64,000 nucleotides of DNA from Paractinoplanes deccanensis (GCF_016862115.1 NZ_BOMI01000014.1:62001-126000); one strand, 5' to 3'; shown: positions 1-22,467, counted from the stretch's first letter. Numbers and translations are program-made. Notes: a model not told the origin generated them from the letters alone.

Positions 1-565
1 GCTGCATGCTGCGCAGTGAGCGGACGAAGTCGCGGGTGGCCACGGCCGAGTCCGTGTACTGGGTGTAGGGCTCCCAGCCGTCGGCGGAGCGGCCCGCGTG
101 GTTGGCGGTGACGAGGTAGCCCTCGCCGAGGCCCCAGAAGGGCGCGTCGAGGCTCGCCTCGGAGGTGTCGGCCAGGGCGTTGAAGGCGGCCGCCAGGCTC
201 TTGGCCGCGTCGAGGATGTGCTGCTCGTGCACGAGCAGGTCGTCGGGGCGTACGTGGACCAGCTCCCACTCAGGGCCGAAGTTCTCCAGCTTCCACTGCT
301 CCATGTCGCCGGGGGTGGGGATCTTCGGGATCAGCTGGTTGGGTTGGTCCTTGGCACTGTCTTTGCCGCCGTCTTTGCCGCCGTCGCCCGCTGAGGACGA
401 GGACGAGGGTGACGGCGGGGGCGAGGTGTGCAAGGGCTGCGGGGACTGCCAGTTGACCTGGAGGTGCTTCGACGGGTCGACCTCCTGGCCGCCGCCGTCC
501 CCGCCGTCGCCGTTCCCGGGGTCCTGCAGCGGGTTCGGGTCGTACTTCGAGTGATACATCGGCAC
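1..565 (-). CDS. ESX-locus hypothetical protein, N-terminal part (runs off left edge)
   Basis: An open leftward frame reads without a stop from about 565 to the window edge, giving roughly 188 residues; the C-terminus is missing. The first ~70 residues are low-complexity and rich in Gly, Ser, Pro, Asp and Lys, as in a disordered tail. A more structured part follows with aromatic residues and a WGLGEGYL segment. Start choice is open: GTG at 565 sits about 7 bases from a GAGAG element, and ATG at 559 is the next candidate. It is divergent from the WXG100-type gene at 698. I recognise no firm family. The setting suggests an ESX-associated substrate or chaperone, which is inference only. Confidence 0.55.
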   Translation of the reverse strand, partial: MPMYHSKYDPNPLQDPGNGDGGDGGGQEVDPSKHLQVNWQSPQPLHTSPPPSPSSSSSAGDGGKDGGKDSAKDQPNQLIPKIPTPGDMEQWKLENFGPEWELVHVRPDDLLVHEQHILDAAKSLAAAFNALADTSEASLDAPFWGLGEGYLVTANHAGRSADGWEPYTQYTDSAVATRDFVRSLRSMQ

Positions 566-697
566 GCGGCCACTCTCGCCGCCCGGCGGGGGAGTCGCCC
601 AGTCCCCGGGCGGATGTCCCCGGAACGGGACTGATCGGGCACGCGGCGGCGTGCCTAGCGTTTCCCGGGTTCAGGGTCGCCCGGGAGGTGTGAGGCC
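566..697. promoter_or_regulatory. Divergent intergenic region at left end of ESX locus
   Basis: This gap of about 130 bases separates two divergent genes and should hold promoters for both. A GGGAGG-type ribosome-binding site lies just before the GTG at 698. I see no convincing -10/-35 pair or operator. Confidence 0.35.
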
Positions 698-1132
698 GTG
701 GCGCAGCATGTGTCGCCGGAGAAGTTCAAGGTCATGATGGACGTCTTCGGCAACTCCATCACCGTTGTCGAGACGCAGCGGCGCCGGGTCGAGGCGGCGC
801 TGGACGGGATCCGCTCGGCCTTCCGCGAGGCCGAGGAGGACTGGAAGTCGCCGGCGGCGCAGACCTTCGGCGAGCTCACCCGCGAGTTCGACACCGACGC
901 GGCAGCGCTGGAGGACCTGCTCGTCGAGATCCTGGCGCGGATGCGCAAGTCGTTCCAGAACTACCACCAGACGGAGCTCCAGAACACCAGGAACCTCCAG
1001 CACAACGACGAGAACAGGACGCTCGCCGCGACCCCGCAGGCCAAGCCCCACGAGACGGCGACGGCCACCCTCCGCACCGGCTTCGTCGGCGACGACAAGG
1101 TTGCCGCGCTGCGCGACCGGATGGCGGGCTGA
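698..1132 (+). CDS. WXG100/Esx-like type VII secretion substrate
   Basis: This 144-residue, mostly helical protein fits the WXG100 (EsxA/EsxB) superfamily in its first ~100 residues. A Trp at residue 49 sits in the hairpin turn (DWKS, so the Gly is replaced). A YxxxE export signal follows at residues 89-93 (YHQTE). Family members form helical-hairpin dimers that are secreted by, or help secretion through, the ESX machine. The C-terminal ~45 residues are an extra tail. The GTG start is set by a GGAGG-like site 8-12 bases upstream. The stop overlaps the next start (TGATG), so it is probably co-translated with the second WXG protein and EccC. Confidence 0.75.
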   Translation: MAQHVSPEKFKVMMDVFGNSITVVETQRRRVEAALDGIRSAFREAEEDWKSPAAQTFGELTREFDTDAAALEDLLVEILARMRKSFQNYHQTELQNTRNLQHNDENRTLAATPQAKPHETATATLRTGFVGDDKVAALRDRMAG

Positions 1133-1584
1133 TGCCGGGAACGCATCTCACCGGCGACACCTACACCGATCCCGCCGCCGACATCCTCATGCACCTCACC
1201 GCCCTCTGGACGGTCGGCAAGACCACCATCCCGGGCCACGTGGACGAGCTCGCCGACGCGCTCGGCGCCATCATCGACGCCCTCGACGCGGTCGAGCTCA
1301 ACTGGGCCGGCGACAGCCAGAAAGAGGCGGTGGACGTCAACAACCGCTGGAAGACCGCGGTGACGTCGCTGTTCGGCACCAAGAAGAACCCGGGGCAGGG
1401 CGTCATCAGCCGCATCGCGGGCGGCCTCCAGGGCGCCGCCCTCAACCTGAGCACCACCGAGTCGTCGGTCGTCGACCTGTGGCAGACGTACATCAGCAAA
1501 CTCGAGGACATGCTGGCCGGCCGGCCACCGGGTGACGCGCCCGGCGGCGACGGCGAGCAGAGCGTCCCGATCAGCGAGGTCTGA
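1132..1584 (+). CDS. WXG100-like protein, second of pair
   Basis: A 150-residue predicted helical protein with a central LNWAGDS motif (Trp at residue 58) typical of the WXG100 turn. It lacks a clean YxxxD/E signal; TYISKLED near residue 125 has the acidic residue one position late. It overlaps the preceding gene by one base and is followed two bases after its stop by the eccC start. The likely role is heterodimer partner of the upstream protein, or a chaperone/adaptor for the large substrate. This is inferred from position and fold. Confidence 0.65.
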   Translation: MPGTHLTGDTYTDPAADILMHLTALWTVGKTTIPGHVDELADALGAIIDALDAVELNWAGDSQKEAVDVNNRWKTAVTSLFGTKKNPGQGVISRIAGGLQGAALNLSTTESSVVDLWQTYISKLEDMLAGRPPGDAPGGDGEQSVPISEV

Positions 1585-1586
1585 GC

Positions 1587-4500
1587 GTGACCCGGAAACC
1601 CTTCCACCGGCCCGCGCGGCCGGACCGTCCCGGCGCGCCCGAGGGCCGCATCACCGTGCCCGCGCCGCCGCCGCTGACCCGCGCGACCGCGTCCAGCTCG
1701 TGGCTCACCATGATGCTGCCGCTGCTGTCCACGGTGGCCATGGCGGGCTACCTCATCTCGTACGGGCGTCCCCTGCTCATCATGCTGGGCGTCGGCTTCG
1801 TCGTGCTCTCGCTCGTGGCCACGCTCGGCATGCGCTGGCAGGCGCGGCACAACGCCGAGGCGGACCAGCGCCGCCACCACGAGCGCTACCTTCACGTGCT
1901 TCACGACGTACGGCTGAAGGCGCGCGAGACGGCCGCCGTGAGCCGCCACCGGGCGACCGTGCACCAGCCGAGCCCGCGCCGGCTCCTGGCGCTGGTGTCC
2001 GCGGGCCGCCGGACGTGGGAACGGCGACCCGCCGACAGCGACTTCCTGCGCGTCCGGATCGGCGAGGGCCGCGGGCCGCTGGCCGGCGGCGTCGAGCTGG
2101 GCGGCCGGATGGACCCGATGGCCGACTACGACCGTGACCTGCTCGCCGAGGCCGAGGCCGTCGTCGCCGACCACCGCACCGTCGGCGGGCAGCCGGCCTG
2201 GATCGACCTGGCCCGCTGCGGCGTGGTCAGCCTGGTCGGCGACGAGCGGGAGACGCGGGCGCTGGCTCGCTCGCTGGTCGTGCAGGTGGCCGCGCTGCAC
2301 GCGCCCGAGGACGTCACGATCGCCGTGCACACCGGCGGCGCGGACGGCTGGGAGTGGGCGAAGTGGCTGCCGCACACGCACGAGCCCGGCGCCGCCTCGC
2401 CGTCCGGGGTGTCCTCGCTCGTGGCCGCGGACTTCGGGCTGCTCGCCGACTTCCTCGAGCGCGAGCGCGACCGGGCCCGCGAGGAGGTCCGCAACCGCCG
2501 CGCGTACGGCCCGGCGCCCGTCATGCGGCGGCTCGTGCTGGTCCTCGACGGCTACCGGCCGGGGCTGCCGTGGACCCGCACCCCCATCCTGGAATCGCTG
2601 TGGACCGACGCCGGGCCCGAGCTCGGCATCACCGTGGTCTGCCTGGCCGCGTCGCAGGCGGCGGAGCCGACCCGCGTCGACGCCCGCGCCACCGTCGAGG
2701 CCGGCGGCTCGCTGCGGCTCAGCGGTCCCTCCGCCGAGAGGTACGCGGCCCTCGAGGCCGCCCGCCCCGATCTGAGCGCGGCCGAGCTGTGCGAGGCCAT
2801 CGCCCGGCGGCTCGCCCCGCTGCGGCTCGGCGAGGAGCGCGAGCCGGTGCTGAGCCGCATCACCACGCTGCCGGAGATGCTGGGCGTGCCCGACATCGGG
2901 CTGCTCGACCCGCGGCGTGACCGCGTGCGGCCGGACGACCCCGACATGCTGCGGGTGCCGCTCGGCCTCGACGGCAACGGCGATCCGGTGCTGCTCGACC
3001 TCAAGGAGTCGGCGCAGCAGGGCATGGGCCCGCACGGCCTCGTCGTCGGCGCCACCGGCTCGGGCAAGAGCGAGCTGCTGCGGACGCTGGTGACCGGCCT
3101 CGCGGCCAAGCACGCGCCGGAGCACCTGAGCTTGGTGCTCATCGACTTCAAGGGCGGCGCGACCTTCGCCGGCGTCACCGAGCTGCCGCACGTCTCGGGG
3201 CTCATCACCAACCTCGCCGACGACCTCGCGATGGTCGACCGGGTGCGGGCGGCGCTGCAGGGCGAGCAGCAGCGGCGGCAGCGGATGCTGCGGGAGGCCG
3301 GGAACGTCGACTCGGTCCGCGAATACCAGATCCGGCAGGCGGCCGGCGGCGTGGACGTCGACGGCAAGCCGCTGGAGCCGCTGCCGTACCTGCTCGTCAT
3401 GGTCGACGAGTTCGGCGAGCTGCTGTCGGTGCGTCCCGACTTCATCGACCTCTTCGTGCAGATCGGGCGGGTCGGCCGCTCGCTCGGCATGCACCTGCTG
3501 CTGGCCACGCAACGGCTGGAGGAGAGCCGGCTGCGCGGACTGCAGTCCCACCTGTCCTACCGGCTCTGCCTGCGCACGTTCTCGGCGGCGGAGAGCCGGG
3601 CGGTCATCGGCACGCCGGACGCGTACCACCTGCCGCCCGTGCCGGGGTCGGCCTATCTGAAGGTGGACGAGAGCATCTACACGCGGTTCCGCGTCGCGCA
3701 CGTCTCCGGGGCGTACGCCGGGAACCACCAGGAGGACAGCGCTGCCCGGACGCCGGTGACGCTGGTGCCGTTCACCCTGAGGTCGGCCGCGGTGCCGGTC
3801 GAGGAGAAGCCCGCGCGAGCGATCGACCTCGACGGGCGCACGGAACTCCAGGTCGCGGTCGCGCGGTTGCGGGGGACCGGGGAGGCGGTACACCAGGTCT
3901 GGCTGCCGCCGCTCGGCGACACGGTGCCGCTCGGCGGCCTGCTCGGCGAGCTCACGCGGGACGCCCACCGGGGGCTGTCGGCCGCGGCGTGGCCGGCGCC
4001 GGGCGGGCTGATGGTGCCGGTGGGCCTGCTCGACCTGCCGGGGGAGCAGCGGCAGGACCCGATGGTGGCCGACCTGTCAGGCAAGGACGGCAACGTCGCC
4101 GTGGTGGGCGCGCCGCAGTCGGGCAAGAGCGTGCTGCTGCGCAGCCTGCTGACGTCGATGATGCTGACCGGGACGCCGGACGAGGTACAGCTGTCCATCG
4201 TGGACTGCGGCGGCGGAGCCCTGCTGTCACTGGCGAAGGCGCCACACGTCACCGGAGCAGCCTCCCGGCTGGAGCCGGACCGGGCGCGGCGGCTGGTGGC
4301 CGAGGCACTGCGGCTGGTGGTCGAACGCGAGCAGCTGTTCCGGGACGAGGGCATCGACTCGGTCGCCACCTTCCGGCGCGCCCCGCTGCCGGACGGCACC
4401 CGCCGGGCGGACCTCTTCCTGGTGATCGACAACTGGGCGGCGCTCCGCGCCGACCTGCCGGACCTCGAGGAGACCGTGGTGGAGCTGGCCGCCCGGGGAC

Positions 4501-5492
4501 TGGGCGTCGGCGTGCACCTCGTGCTGTCGGCCAACCGGTGGGTGGAGATCCGGGCCAACCTGCGCGACAGCATCGGCGGGCGGGTCGAGCTGCGGCTCAA
4601 CGACCCGTACGAGTCCGAGGTGGGCCGGGCTTTCTCGCGCCAGCTGCTCGCCGCGCCCCCGGGACGCGGGGTGCTGGCCCCCGGCGTGTTCTTCCAGACC
4701 GCGGTGGCGGAGGACGTCGTCGCCGGCCTGGCGGCCGCGTGGACCGGGGCGGCGGCTCCCGCCGTACGGATGCTGCCCTCGCACGTCTCGCCGGACACCC
4801 TGCCGGCCGGGGCGATCGGGCTCGACGAGGTCGACCTCGCCCCCGTCTCCGTCACGGCGCAACACTTCCTCGCGTTCGGGGACAGCGGCTCCGGCAAGAC
4901 GTCGTTCCTGCGCGCCTGGATGCGGTCGGTCACCGAGGTCGCGTCCGACGACGAGGCGCGGTTCATGGTGGTGGATTACCGGCGCGGCCTGCTCGGCGCG
5001 GTCCCCGATGGCTACATCGGCGCCTACGCGGGCGATCCGGCCGCCGCCGCGGCGTACGCGGGCCAGCTCACGGAACGGCTCGCCGAGCGCCGGCCGCCGA
5101 GCACGGTCACGGCGGCCGAGCTCCAGGCGCGGTCGTGGTGGACCGGGCCGGAGCTCTACCTCGTCGTGGACGACCTCGACATGGTCGCGAGCGACGCGCT
5201 GGCGCCGCTGCTGCCGTTCCTCATGCACGCCCGGGACATCGGCTTCCACGTGATCGCGGCCCATCGCAGCGCGGGAGCGTCGCGGGCGCTGCTGGCGGGC
5301 TCGTTGGCCGGGAAGGTGGCGGAGATGGGCGCGGACGGGCTCGTGATGTCGGGCGAGGCGCGGGAAGGGGCGCTGCTGGGAGGCGTACGGCCCGGGCCGT
5401 TGCCGCCCGGCCGGGGAGTGCTGGTGCGCCGGGGAAAGCCTCCGGTGCTGATCCAAGTGGCCGCGTCCGCCGTGCCGGCCGTGGGGGTGTGA
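1587..5492 (+). CDS. eccC: Type VII secretion motor ATPase EccC (EccCa-EccCb fused)
   Basis: A 1,301-residue membrane-bound FtsK/SpoIIIE-type ATPase that recognises WXG100 substrates and drives ESX export. Two transmembrane helices lie near residues 40-58 and 62-82. Three ATPase domains follow. Domain 1 has Walker A GATGSGKS at 488-495 and Walker B Asp607-Glu608. Domain 2 has GAPQSGKS at 841-848 with Asp948-Asn949. Domain 3 has GDSGSGKT at 1098-1105 with Asp1195-Asp1196. Only domain 1 keeps the full Asp-Glu Walker B, in line with the known family pattern in which the first ATPase is catalytic and the others bind substrate. The GTG start is two bases after the preceding stop. It is translationally linked to two WXG genes and the giant putative substrate. 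Confidence 0.93.
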   Translation: MTRKPFHRPARPDRPGAPEGRITVPAPPPLTRATASSSWLTMMLPLLSTVAMAGYLISYGRPLLIMLGVGFVVLSLVATLGMRWQARHNAEADQRRHHERYLHVLHDVRLKARETAAVSRHRATVHQPSPRRLLALVSAGRRTWERRPADSDFLRVRIGEGRGPLAGGVELGGRMDPMADYDRDLLAEAEAVVADHRTVGGQPAWIDLARCGVVSLVGDERETRALARSLVVQVAALHAPEDVTIAVHTGGADGWEWAKWLPHTHEPGAASPSGVSSLVAADFGLLADFLERERDRAREEVRNRRAYGPAPVMRRLVLVLDGYRPGLPWTRTPILESLWTDAGPELGITVVCLAASQAAEPTRVDARATVEAGGSLRLSGPSAERYAALEAARPDLSAAELCEAIARRLAPLRLGEEREPVLSRITTLPEMLGVPDIGLLDPRRDRVRPDDPDMLRVPLGLDGNGDPVLLDLKESAQQGMGPHGLVVGATGSGKSELLRTLVTGLAAKHAPEHLSLVLIDFKGGATFAGVTELPHVSGLITNLADDLAMVDRVRAALQGEQQRRQRMLREAGNVDSVREYQIRQAAGGVDVDGKPLEPLPYLLVMVDEFGELLSVRPDFIDLFVQIGRVGRSLGMHLLLATQRLEESRLRGLQSHLSYRLCLRTFSAAESRAVIGTPDAYHLPPVPGSAYLKVDESIYTRFRVAHVSGAYAGNHQEDSAARTPVTLVPFTLRSAAVPVEEKPARAIDLDGRTELQVAVARLRGTGEAVHQVWLPPLGDTVPLGGLLGELTRDAHRGLSAAAWPAPGGLMVPVGLLDLPGEQRQDPMVADLSGKDGNVAVVGAPQSGKSVLLRSLLTSMMLTGTPDEVQLSIVDCGGGALLSLAKAPHVTGAASRLEPDRARRLVAEALRLVVEREQLFRDEGIDSVATFRRAPLPDGTRRADLFLVIDNWAALRADLPDLEETVVELAARGLGVGVHLVLSANRWVEIRANLRDSIGGRVELRLNDPYESEVGRAFSRQLLAAPPGRGVLAPGVFFQTAVAEDVVAGLAAAWTGAAAPAVRMLPSHVSPDTLPAGAIGLDEVDLAPVSVTAQHFLAFGDSGSGKTSFLRAWMRSVTEVASDDEARFMVVDYRRGLLGAVPDGYIGAYAGDPAAAAAYAGQLTERLAERRPPSTVTAAELQARSWWTGPELYLVVDDLDMVASDALAPLLPFLMHARDIGFHVIAAHRSAGASRALLAGSLAGKVAEMGADGLVMSGEAREGALLGGVRPGPLPPGRGVLVRRGKPPVLIQVAASAVPAVGV

Positions 5493-5493
5493 G

Positions 5494-19272
<13,779 letters not shown>

Positions 19273-19277
19273 CGAGA

Positions 19278-19307
19278 AAGGCCGCGCCCTCCAGAGGGCG
19301 CGGCCTT
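19278..19307. terminator. Bidirectional hairpin terminator between giant gene and eccD
   Basis: A perfect 14-bp inverted repeat (arms 19278-19291 and 19294-19307, AAGGCCGCGCCCTC and its complement) lies six bases after the stop of the giant gene and just beyond the stop of the convergent eccD. The A-rich start and T-T end give a short U-run-like flank on both strands, so it can serve both transcripts. Confidence 0.85.
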
Positions 19308-19320
19308 CAGAGATCGGCCC

Positions 19321-20679
19321 TCAGAAGTCGCGGCCCAGGCCCCACAGCAGGCCATAGACGCCGTAGACGCCGAGCAGGAGCGGCGGCAGCGCGAGCTGGC
19401 AGAGCGTCAGCAGCGGCCGCAGCCGCGACGGGGCCGGGCCCTCGGCGGAGCGCCACAGCAGCGACGGCACGGCGACGCCGATGGCGGCCACCCCGGCCAG
19501 CGCCGCGAGCGGCAGCCGCAGCGGCGCCGTGGCCGTCCAGTGGCCGAGCGCCGCGACCAGCCCGGCCGCGCCGGTGAGCGCGGCCACCACCGGGCCGATC
19601 GCCTCGGTGGTGAACGCGAAGGTGCCGGCCCGCACCAGCAGCGCGACGACGGCCACCCCCGCCAGCGCCAGCGGGAACGGCGCCGGGTCACGGGTGACCA
19701 CGACCAGGCCCACCGCCACGATGGCCGAGGCGATCGCCATCAGCAGCACCAGGGTGTGCTGGGCGCGCGTCACGCGGCCGGCGAGCTCGGCGGGGTCGGC
19801 CGACGGCTCCAGCGACGGCGACGACATGCGCAGCCAGGTCGCCGCGGTCAGCATGCCGGCGGTGCGCGGCGCGATGCCGAGGAACAGCACGCCCGCCGTG
19901 ACCGCCGTCGCGGCGGCCGCCGTGGCCGAGGCGCCGAGCGCGAGCACGGCGGTCGTCATCACCCCGGCGATCGCCACCACCAGGGTCACCGCCGCCAGTA
20001 ACACGCCGGGCACCGCGGACAGGGCGATCAGCAGCCCCACCACGGCGCCGATCTCCGCGTACAGCAGGGTGGGGCCGAGCGTGATCAGCGCGACCACCGT
20101 CATGGCCGGCACGACGGCGCAGCCGAGGGCCGCGCGCAGCGGGCCCGGCAACACCCGGGGATGGCCGCCCAGCAGCCGGGCCGTCACCGCGAAGCCGATG
20201 CCGGCGACGGCGAGCGCGGCACCCGCCGCCGACCGGCCGTGGTCGGTGAAGCCGAGGAGGGAGAGCGTGACGAGCAGCCAGGCCGCGCCGAGCAGCACCG
20301 CCGCCCGGGCCCGCGCGCGCGAGTCCCAGCGCGGGCCCCGCCCGGCGCTGCCGACCTCCTCGACGACCTCCCAGACCCCGCGCACCACCGGCTCGTCGCC
20401 CTCGCCGGCGAGCGCGTCGCGCAGGTAGAGCACCGTGCCGTCGGGGATGCCGGCCGCGGCCAGCGACTTCTCCACGGGCAGCGGGGCGCCGCCGGCCGGC
20501 GCCACCGTCCACACCGGAGGCAGCTCGTCGTCCCCCGAGGCGCCGAGGAGCTCGGCCAGCCGGTCGCCGTACTCGGCGATCGGCGCGTCCGAGGGCACCG
20601 CGAGGTCGGCGCGGCGGTCCGCGCCGACCACGGTCACCAGCGTGCGGGCCGGCAGCTCAGTGCTTCCAGGTCTGGACAT
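19321..20679 (-). CDS. eccD: Type VII secretion integral membrane protein EccD
   Basis: A 452-residue membrane protein matching EccD architecture. A soluble ubiquitin-like (YukD-type) N-terminal domain of about 95 residues is followed by a linker to about residue 130, then about 11 hydrophobic helices to the C-terminus. EccD forms the membrane vestibule of the ESX translocon around EccB/EccC/EccE. The ATG start overlaps the end of the upstream esx gene by 23 bases, so coupled translation is likely. It is the last gene of a leftward block and converges on the giant substrate gene across the shared terminator. Family assignment rests on topology and order, with the WXG pair directly upstream. 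Confidence 0.88.
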   Translation of the reverse strand: MSRPGSTELPARTLVTVVGADRRADLAVPSDAPIAEYGDRLAELLGASGDDELPPVWTVAPAGGAPLPVEKSLAAAGIPDGTVLYLRDALAGEGDEPVVRGVWEVVEEVGSAGRGPRWDSRARARAAVLLGAAWLLVTLSLLGFTDHGRSAAGAALAVAGIGFAVTARLLGGHPRVLPGPLRAALGCAVVPAMTVVALITLGPTLLYAEIGAVVGLLIALSAVPGVLLAAVTLVVAIAGVMTTAVLALGASATAAAATAVTAGVLFLGIAPRTAGMLTAATWLRMSSPSLEPSADPAELAGRVTRAQHTLVLLMAIASAIVAVGLVVVTRDPAPFPLALAGVAVVALLVRAGTFAFTTEAIGPVVAALTGAAGLVAALGHWTATAPLRLPLAALAGVAAIGVAVPSLLWRSAEGPAPSRLRPLLTLCQLALPPLLLGVYGVYGLLWGLGRDF

Positions 20680-20965
20680 TCGCCCACTCGCAGTCGGTGT
20701 AGTTCTGCCAGGTGATGCGCATGGCCTGGGCGATCTGGCCGAGCACCCCCTCGGGGCCGAGCAGGCCCTCCGCGGCGATGTTCCACTCGTTCTGCAGGCC
20801 CTCGTAGTATTCGCGGGTCTCGCCCTGCCAGCTGTCCAGGATGGGCTGGAGCTCGTTGCGCAGGCGGATCAGCTCGTCCTCGATCTGCTGCGCCATCGCG
20901 TTCAGGCGGGTGCCGGCGTCCTCCAGCTCCACGGGCACGCGCAGTTCACGGGCGTCGATGGACAT
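20657..20965 (-). CDS. WXG100 family protein (Esx pair member)
   Basis: A 102-residue WXG100 protein: two helices around a SWQG turn (Trp46), then a C-terminal YxxxE export signal (Tyr89 to Glu93). Size and layout match EsxA/EsxB proteins, which leave the cell as a heterodimer through the ESX channel. The start is ATG at 20965, because a strong AAGGAGGAG site lies 6-9 bases upstream. The reading frame extends further upstream without a plausible start. It lies 13 bases downstream of the second WXG gene and overlaps eccD. Confidence 0.9.
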   Translation of the reverse strand: MSIDARELRVPVELEDAGTRLNAMAQQIEDELIRLRNELQPILDSWQGETREYYEGLQNEWNIAAEGLLGPEGVLGQIAQAMRITWQNYTDCEWANVQTWKH

Positions 20966-20978
20966 GACGGCTCCTCCT

Positions 20979-21332
20979 TTAGAAGCGGGACGGGGGAAGG
21001 TCGAACCCGGGCCGGCCCGGCATGGGGTGCCCGGAGACCGGCTGCAGGTTGCGGATGTTCTCCTGCTCGGTGTCGATGTAGTTGACGTAGTTGCCGTCGA
21101 GGCCCTGGCCGATGTCACGCAGCGCGTCGTTCATCATCCGGGCGTAGACGTCCCAGTCGTTCATCAGCTGCTGGAAGGTGTCCTGGGCGACGCCGTGCCA
21201 GGTCTGCTCCAGCTCCAGCACGTAGTTGCGCAGCACGGCGAGCTGCTGCCACACCTGGTCGGCGGTGGCGTAGCTGTCCGTCGACGCCTTCTTGATCAGT
21301 TCCGGGGTGAGCCGGAAGCCCGGCATCGTCAT
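20979..21332 (-). CDS. WXG100 family protein (Esx pair member)
   Basis: A 117-residue WXG100 protein with a TWHG turn (Trp45) and a YxxxE signal (Tyr85 to Glu89), followed by a short Pro-rich tail. It is the probable partner of the 102-residue protein just downstream. The chosen ATG at 21332 has a GGGAG site 6 bases upstream; a second Met two codons later is an alternative. It follows the LuxR regulator gene on the same strand, with an 82-base gap that contains an inverted repeat. Confidence 0.9.
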   Translation of the reverse strand: MTMPGFRLTPELIKKASTDSYATADQVWQQLAVLRNYVLELEQTWHGVAQDTFQQLMNDWDVYARMMNDALRDIGQGLDGNYVNYIDTEQENIRNLQPVSGHPMPGRPGFDLPPSRF

Positions 21333-21382
21333 GTGTGTCTCCCATTTCCGGACGGGACTTCGAGCCAACAGGGGACCGGGGC

Positions 21383-21408
21383 GTCGGGACGAGTTCCCGA
21401 ACCGGCGT
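21383..21408. promoter_or_regulatory. Inverted repeat upstream of esx pair (candidate operator or attenuator)
   Basis: GGGACG and CGTCCC arms flank a GTTCCCGAAC core between the luxR-like stop and the esx start. On the minus strand it contains GGTTCGGGAAC, which resembles the site upstream of the regulator gene itself (22082-22101). It could be an operator for the adjacent LuxR protein or a weak hairpin limiting read-through. Confidence 0.35.
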
Positions 21409-21414
21409 CCCCGC

Positions 21415-22053
21415 TCAGTGCGCGGTCACGTACCCCAGCTCGATGGCCCGCCGGGTCAGCTCGGCCTTGTTGCCCGCGTTGAGCTTGGTGCGGATCCGCT
21501 TGACGTACGTGCTGACGGTCGCCTCGGTGAGGCCCATGCGGCGGCTGATCTGCTCGTGCGTGAGACCCTCCGCCACCCAGCGCAGCGTCTCGATCTCGCG
21601 GTTGGCCAGATGCGGTTCGCGGGCGGCGCGCTCCGACGAGGTCTGGGCGAGCAGCGGCCCGACCAGCTGGTCACAGACGTGCACACCCCCGTGCCGTACG
21701 GTCTGGAGCGCCACCAGCAGCTCGCCCGCCGGCGTGTCCCGGGTGAGCAGCGCCCGCACCCCGCCCTGCAGCGCCGCGAGCAGGCCGGGCGGGTCCTCGG
21801 CGCGGACCAGGGCGATCACCCGGCTCTCCGGGGGCAGCAGGGTCCAGAATCGCGGGCCCATCCGGGAGCCGCGCTGCTCGTGCAGGTCGGCGACGAGCAG
21901 GTCGGCCGGGTCGGCCCGCAGCCGGCCGGAGGTGATGCTGTCCACCTCGTGCTTGACGACGACGCCGGGGGCGCCGGCCAGGACCCGGGACAGGCCGCCG
22001 CGGATGATGGCGTTGCCGGAGACGACGGCCAGCGTACGTATGGAGCTCTTCAC
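21415..22053 (-). CDS. LuxR/NarL-type response regulator
   Basis: 212 residues. The N-terminal ~120 residues look like a receiver fold with DLLVADL at the phospho-acceptor strand. The C-terminal ~65 residues are a clear LuxR helix-turn-helix, with the hallmark run from Asn-Arg-Glu-Ile-Glu through GLTHEQIS and VSTYVKRIRTKL. No sensor kinase lies beside it, and the acidic pocket looks degenerate, so it may act without canonical phosphorylation. Placement directly upstream of the esx pair and eccD points to control of the secretion block; this is inference. ATG start at 22053. Confidence 0.85.
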   Translation of the reverse strand: MKSSIRTLAVVSGNAIIRGGLSRVLAGAPGVVVKHEVDSITSGRLRADPADLLVADLHEQRGSRMGPRFWTLLPPESRVIALVRAEDPPGLLAALQGGVRALLTRDTPAGELLVALQTVRHGGVHVCDQLVGPLLAQTSSERAAREPHLANREIETLRWVAEGLTHEQISRRMGLTEATVSTYVKRIRTKLNAGNKAELTRRAIELGYVTAH

Positions 22054-22081
22054 GTAGGGGACAACGGGCGCGGCGCGGGAG

Positions 22082-22101
22082 GGTTCGGACGTCCCCGAAC
22101 C
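22082..22101. promoter_or_regulatory. 7-bp-arm inverted repeat in luxR/ybaB divergent region
   Basis: GGTTCGG and CCGAACC are perfect arms around a 6-base spacer, in the 89-base gap between the divergent regulator and YbaB-like genes. Position and symmetry suit an operator, perhaps autoregulatory. Confidence 0.45.
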
Positions 22102-22130
22102 GGGAGCTGTGATCCGTCCGGCACCGCGGA

Positions 22131-22142
22131 TACAACGGACTG
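22131..22142 (+). promoter_or_regulatory. Candidate -10 element for leaderless ybaB-like mRNA
   Basis: TACAAC lies six bases before the ATG at 22143 and there is no Shine-Dalgarno sequence. This spacing is that of leaderless actinobacterial transcripts. The last base departs from TANNNT. Confidence 0.35.
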
Positions 22143-22466
22143 ATGACCGGTCCCGCGATGCCCGACTTCACCCGCCTCACCGAGCAGCTCGCCGGCCTCA
22201 CGCAGGGGATGCGCGAGGCGCACGCCGAGTACGAGACGACGGAGGTGCACGGCGGCTCCCCGGACGGCACGGTGCGCGCCACGATGCGCTCGGGGCGGCT
22301 CGCCGGGCTGACCATCGAGCCGCGGGCCCTGGAGCAGGGCGCGGCCCGGCTGGCCGAGCAGGTCCTCGCCGCCGTGCGCGACTGCGAGGACCGTACGGCC
22401 GCGCTGCTCACCGCCCGCACCGACGCGATGAACGGCGCCGTCCAGCGGATGATGGACGGTCTCTGA
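22143..22466 (+). CDS. YbaB/EbfC family DNA-binding-like protein
   Basis: 107 residues with the YbaB/EbfC pattern: an N-terminal helix, a short beta hairpin around GTVRATMRSGRLAGLTIEP, then a long helix. YbaB proteins are small dimeric nucleoid-associated proteins, but diverged copies are frequent in actinobacterial ESX loci, where their role is unknown. There is no ribosome-binding site; a -10-like TACAAC six bases upstream suggests leaderless translation. It converges with the next gene, with stops two bases apart. Confidence 0.75.
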   Translation: MTGPAMPDFTRLTEQLAGLTQGMREAHAEYETTEVHGGSPDGTVRATMRSGRLAGLTIEPRALEQGAARLAEQVLAAVRDCEDRTAALLTARTDAMNGAVQRMMDGL

Positions 22467-22467
22467 G

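Noticed and set aside
1161..3968. 935-codon leftward frame opposite eccC
   Set aside because: Low-complexity Arg/Pro/His composition and no start context, while eccC on the other strand has three Walker A motifs.
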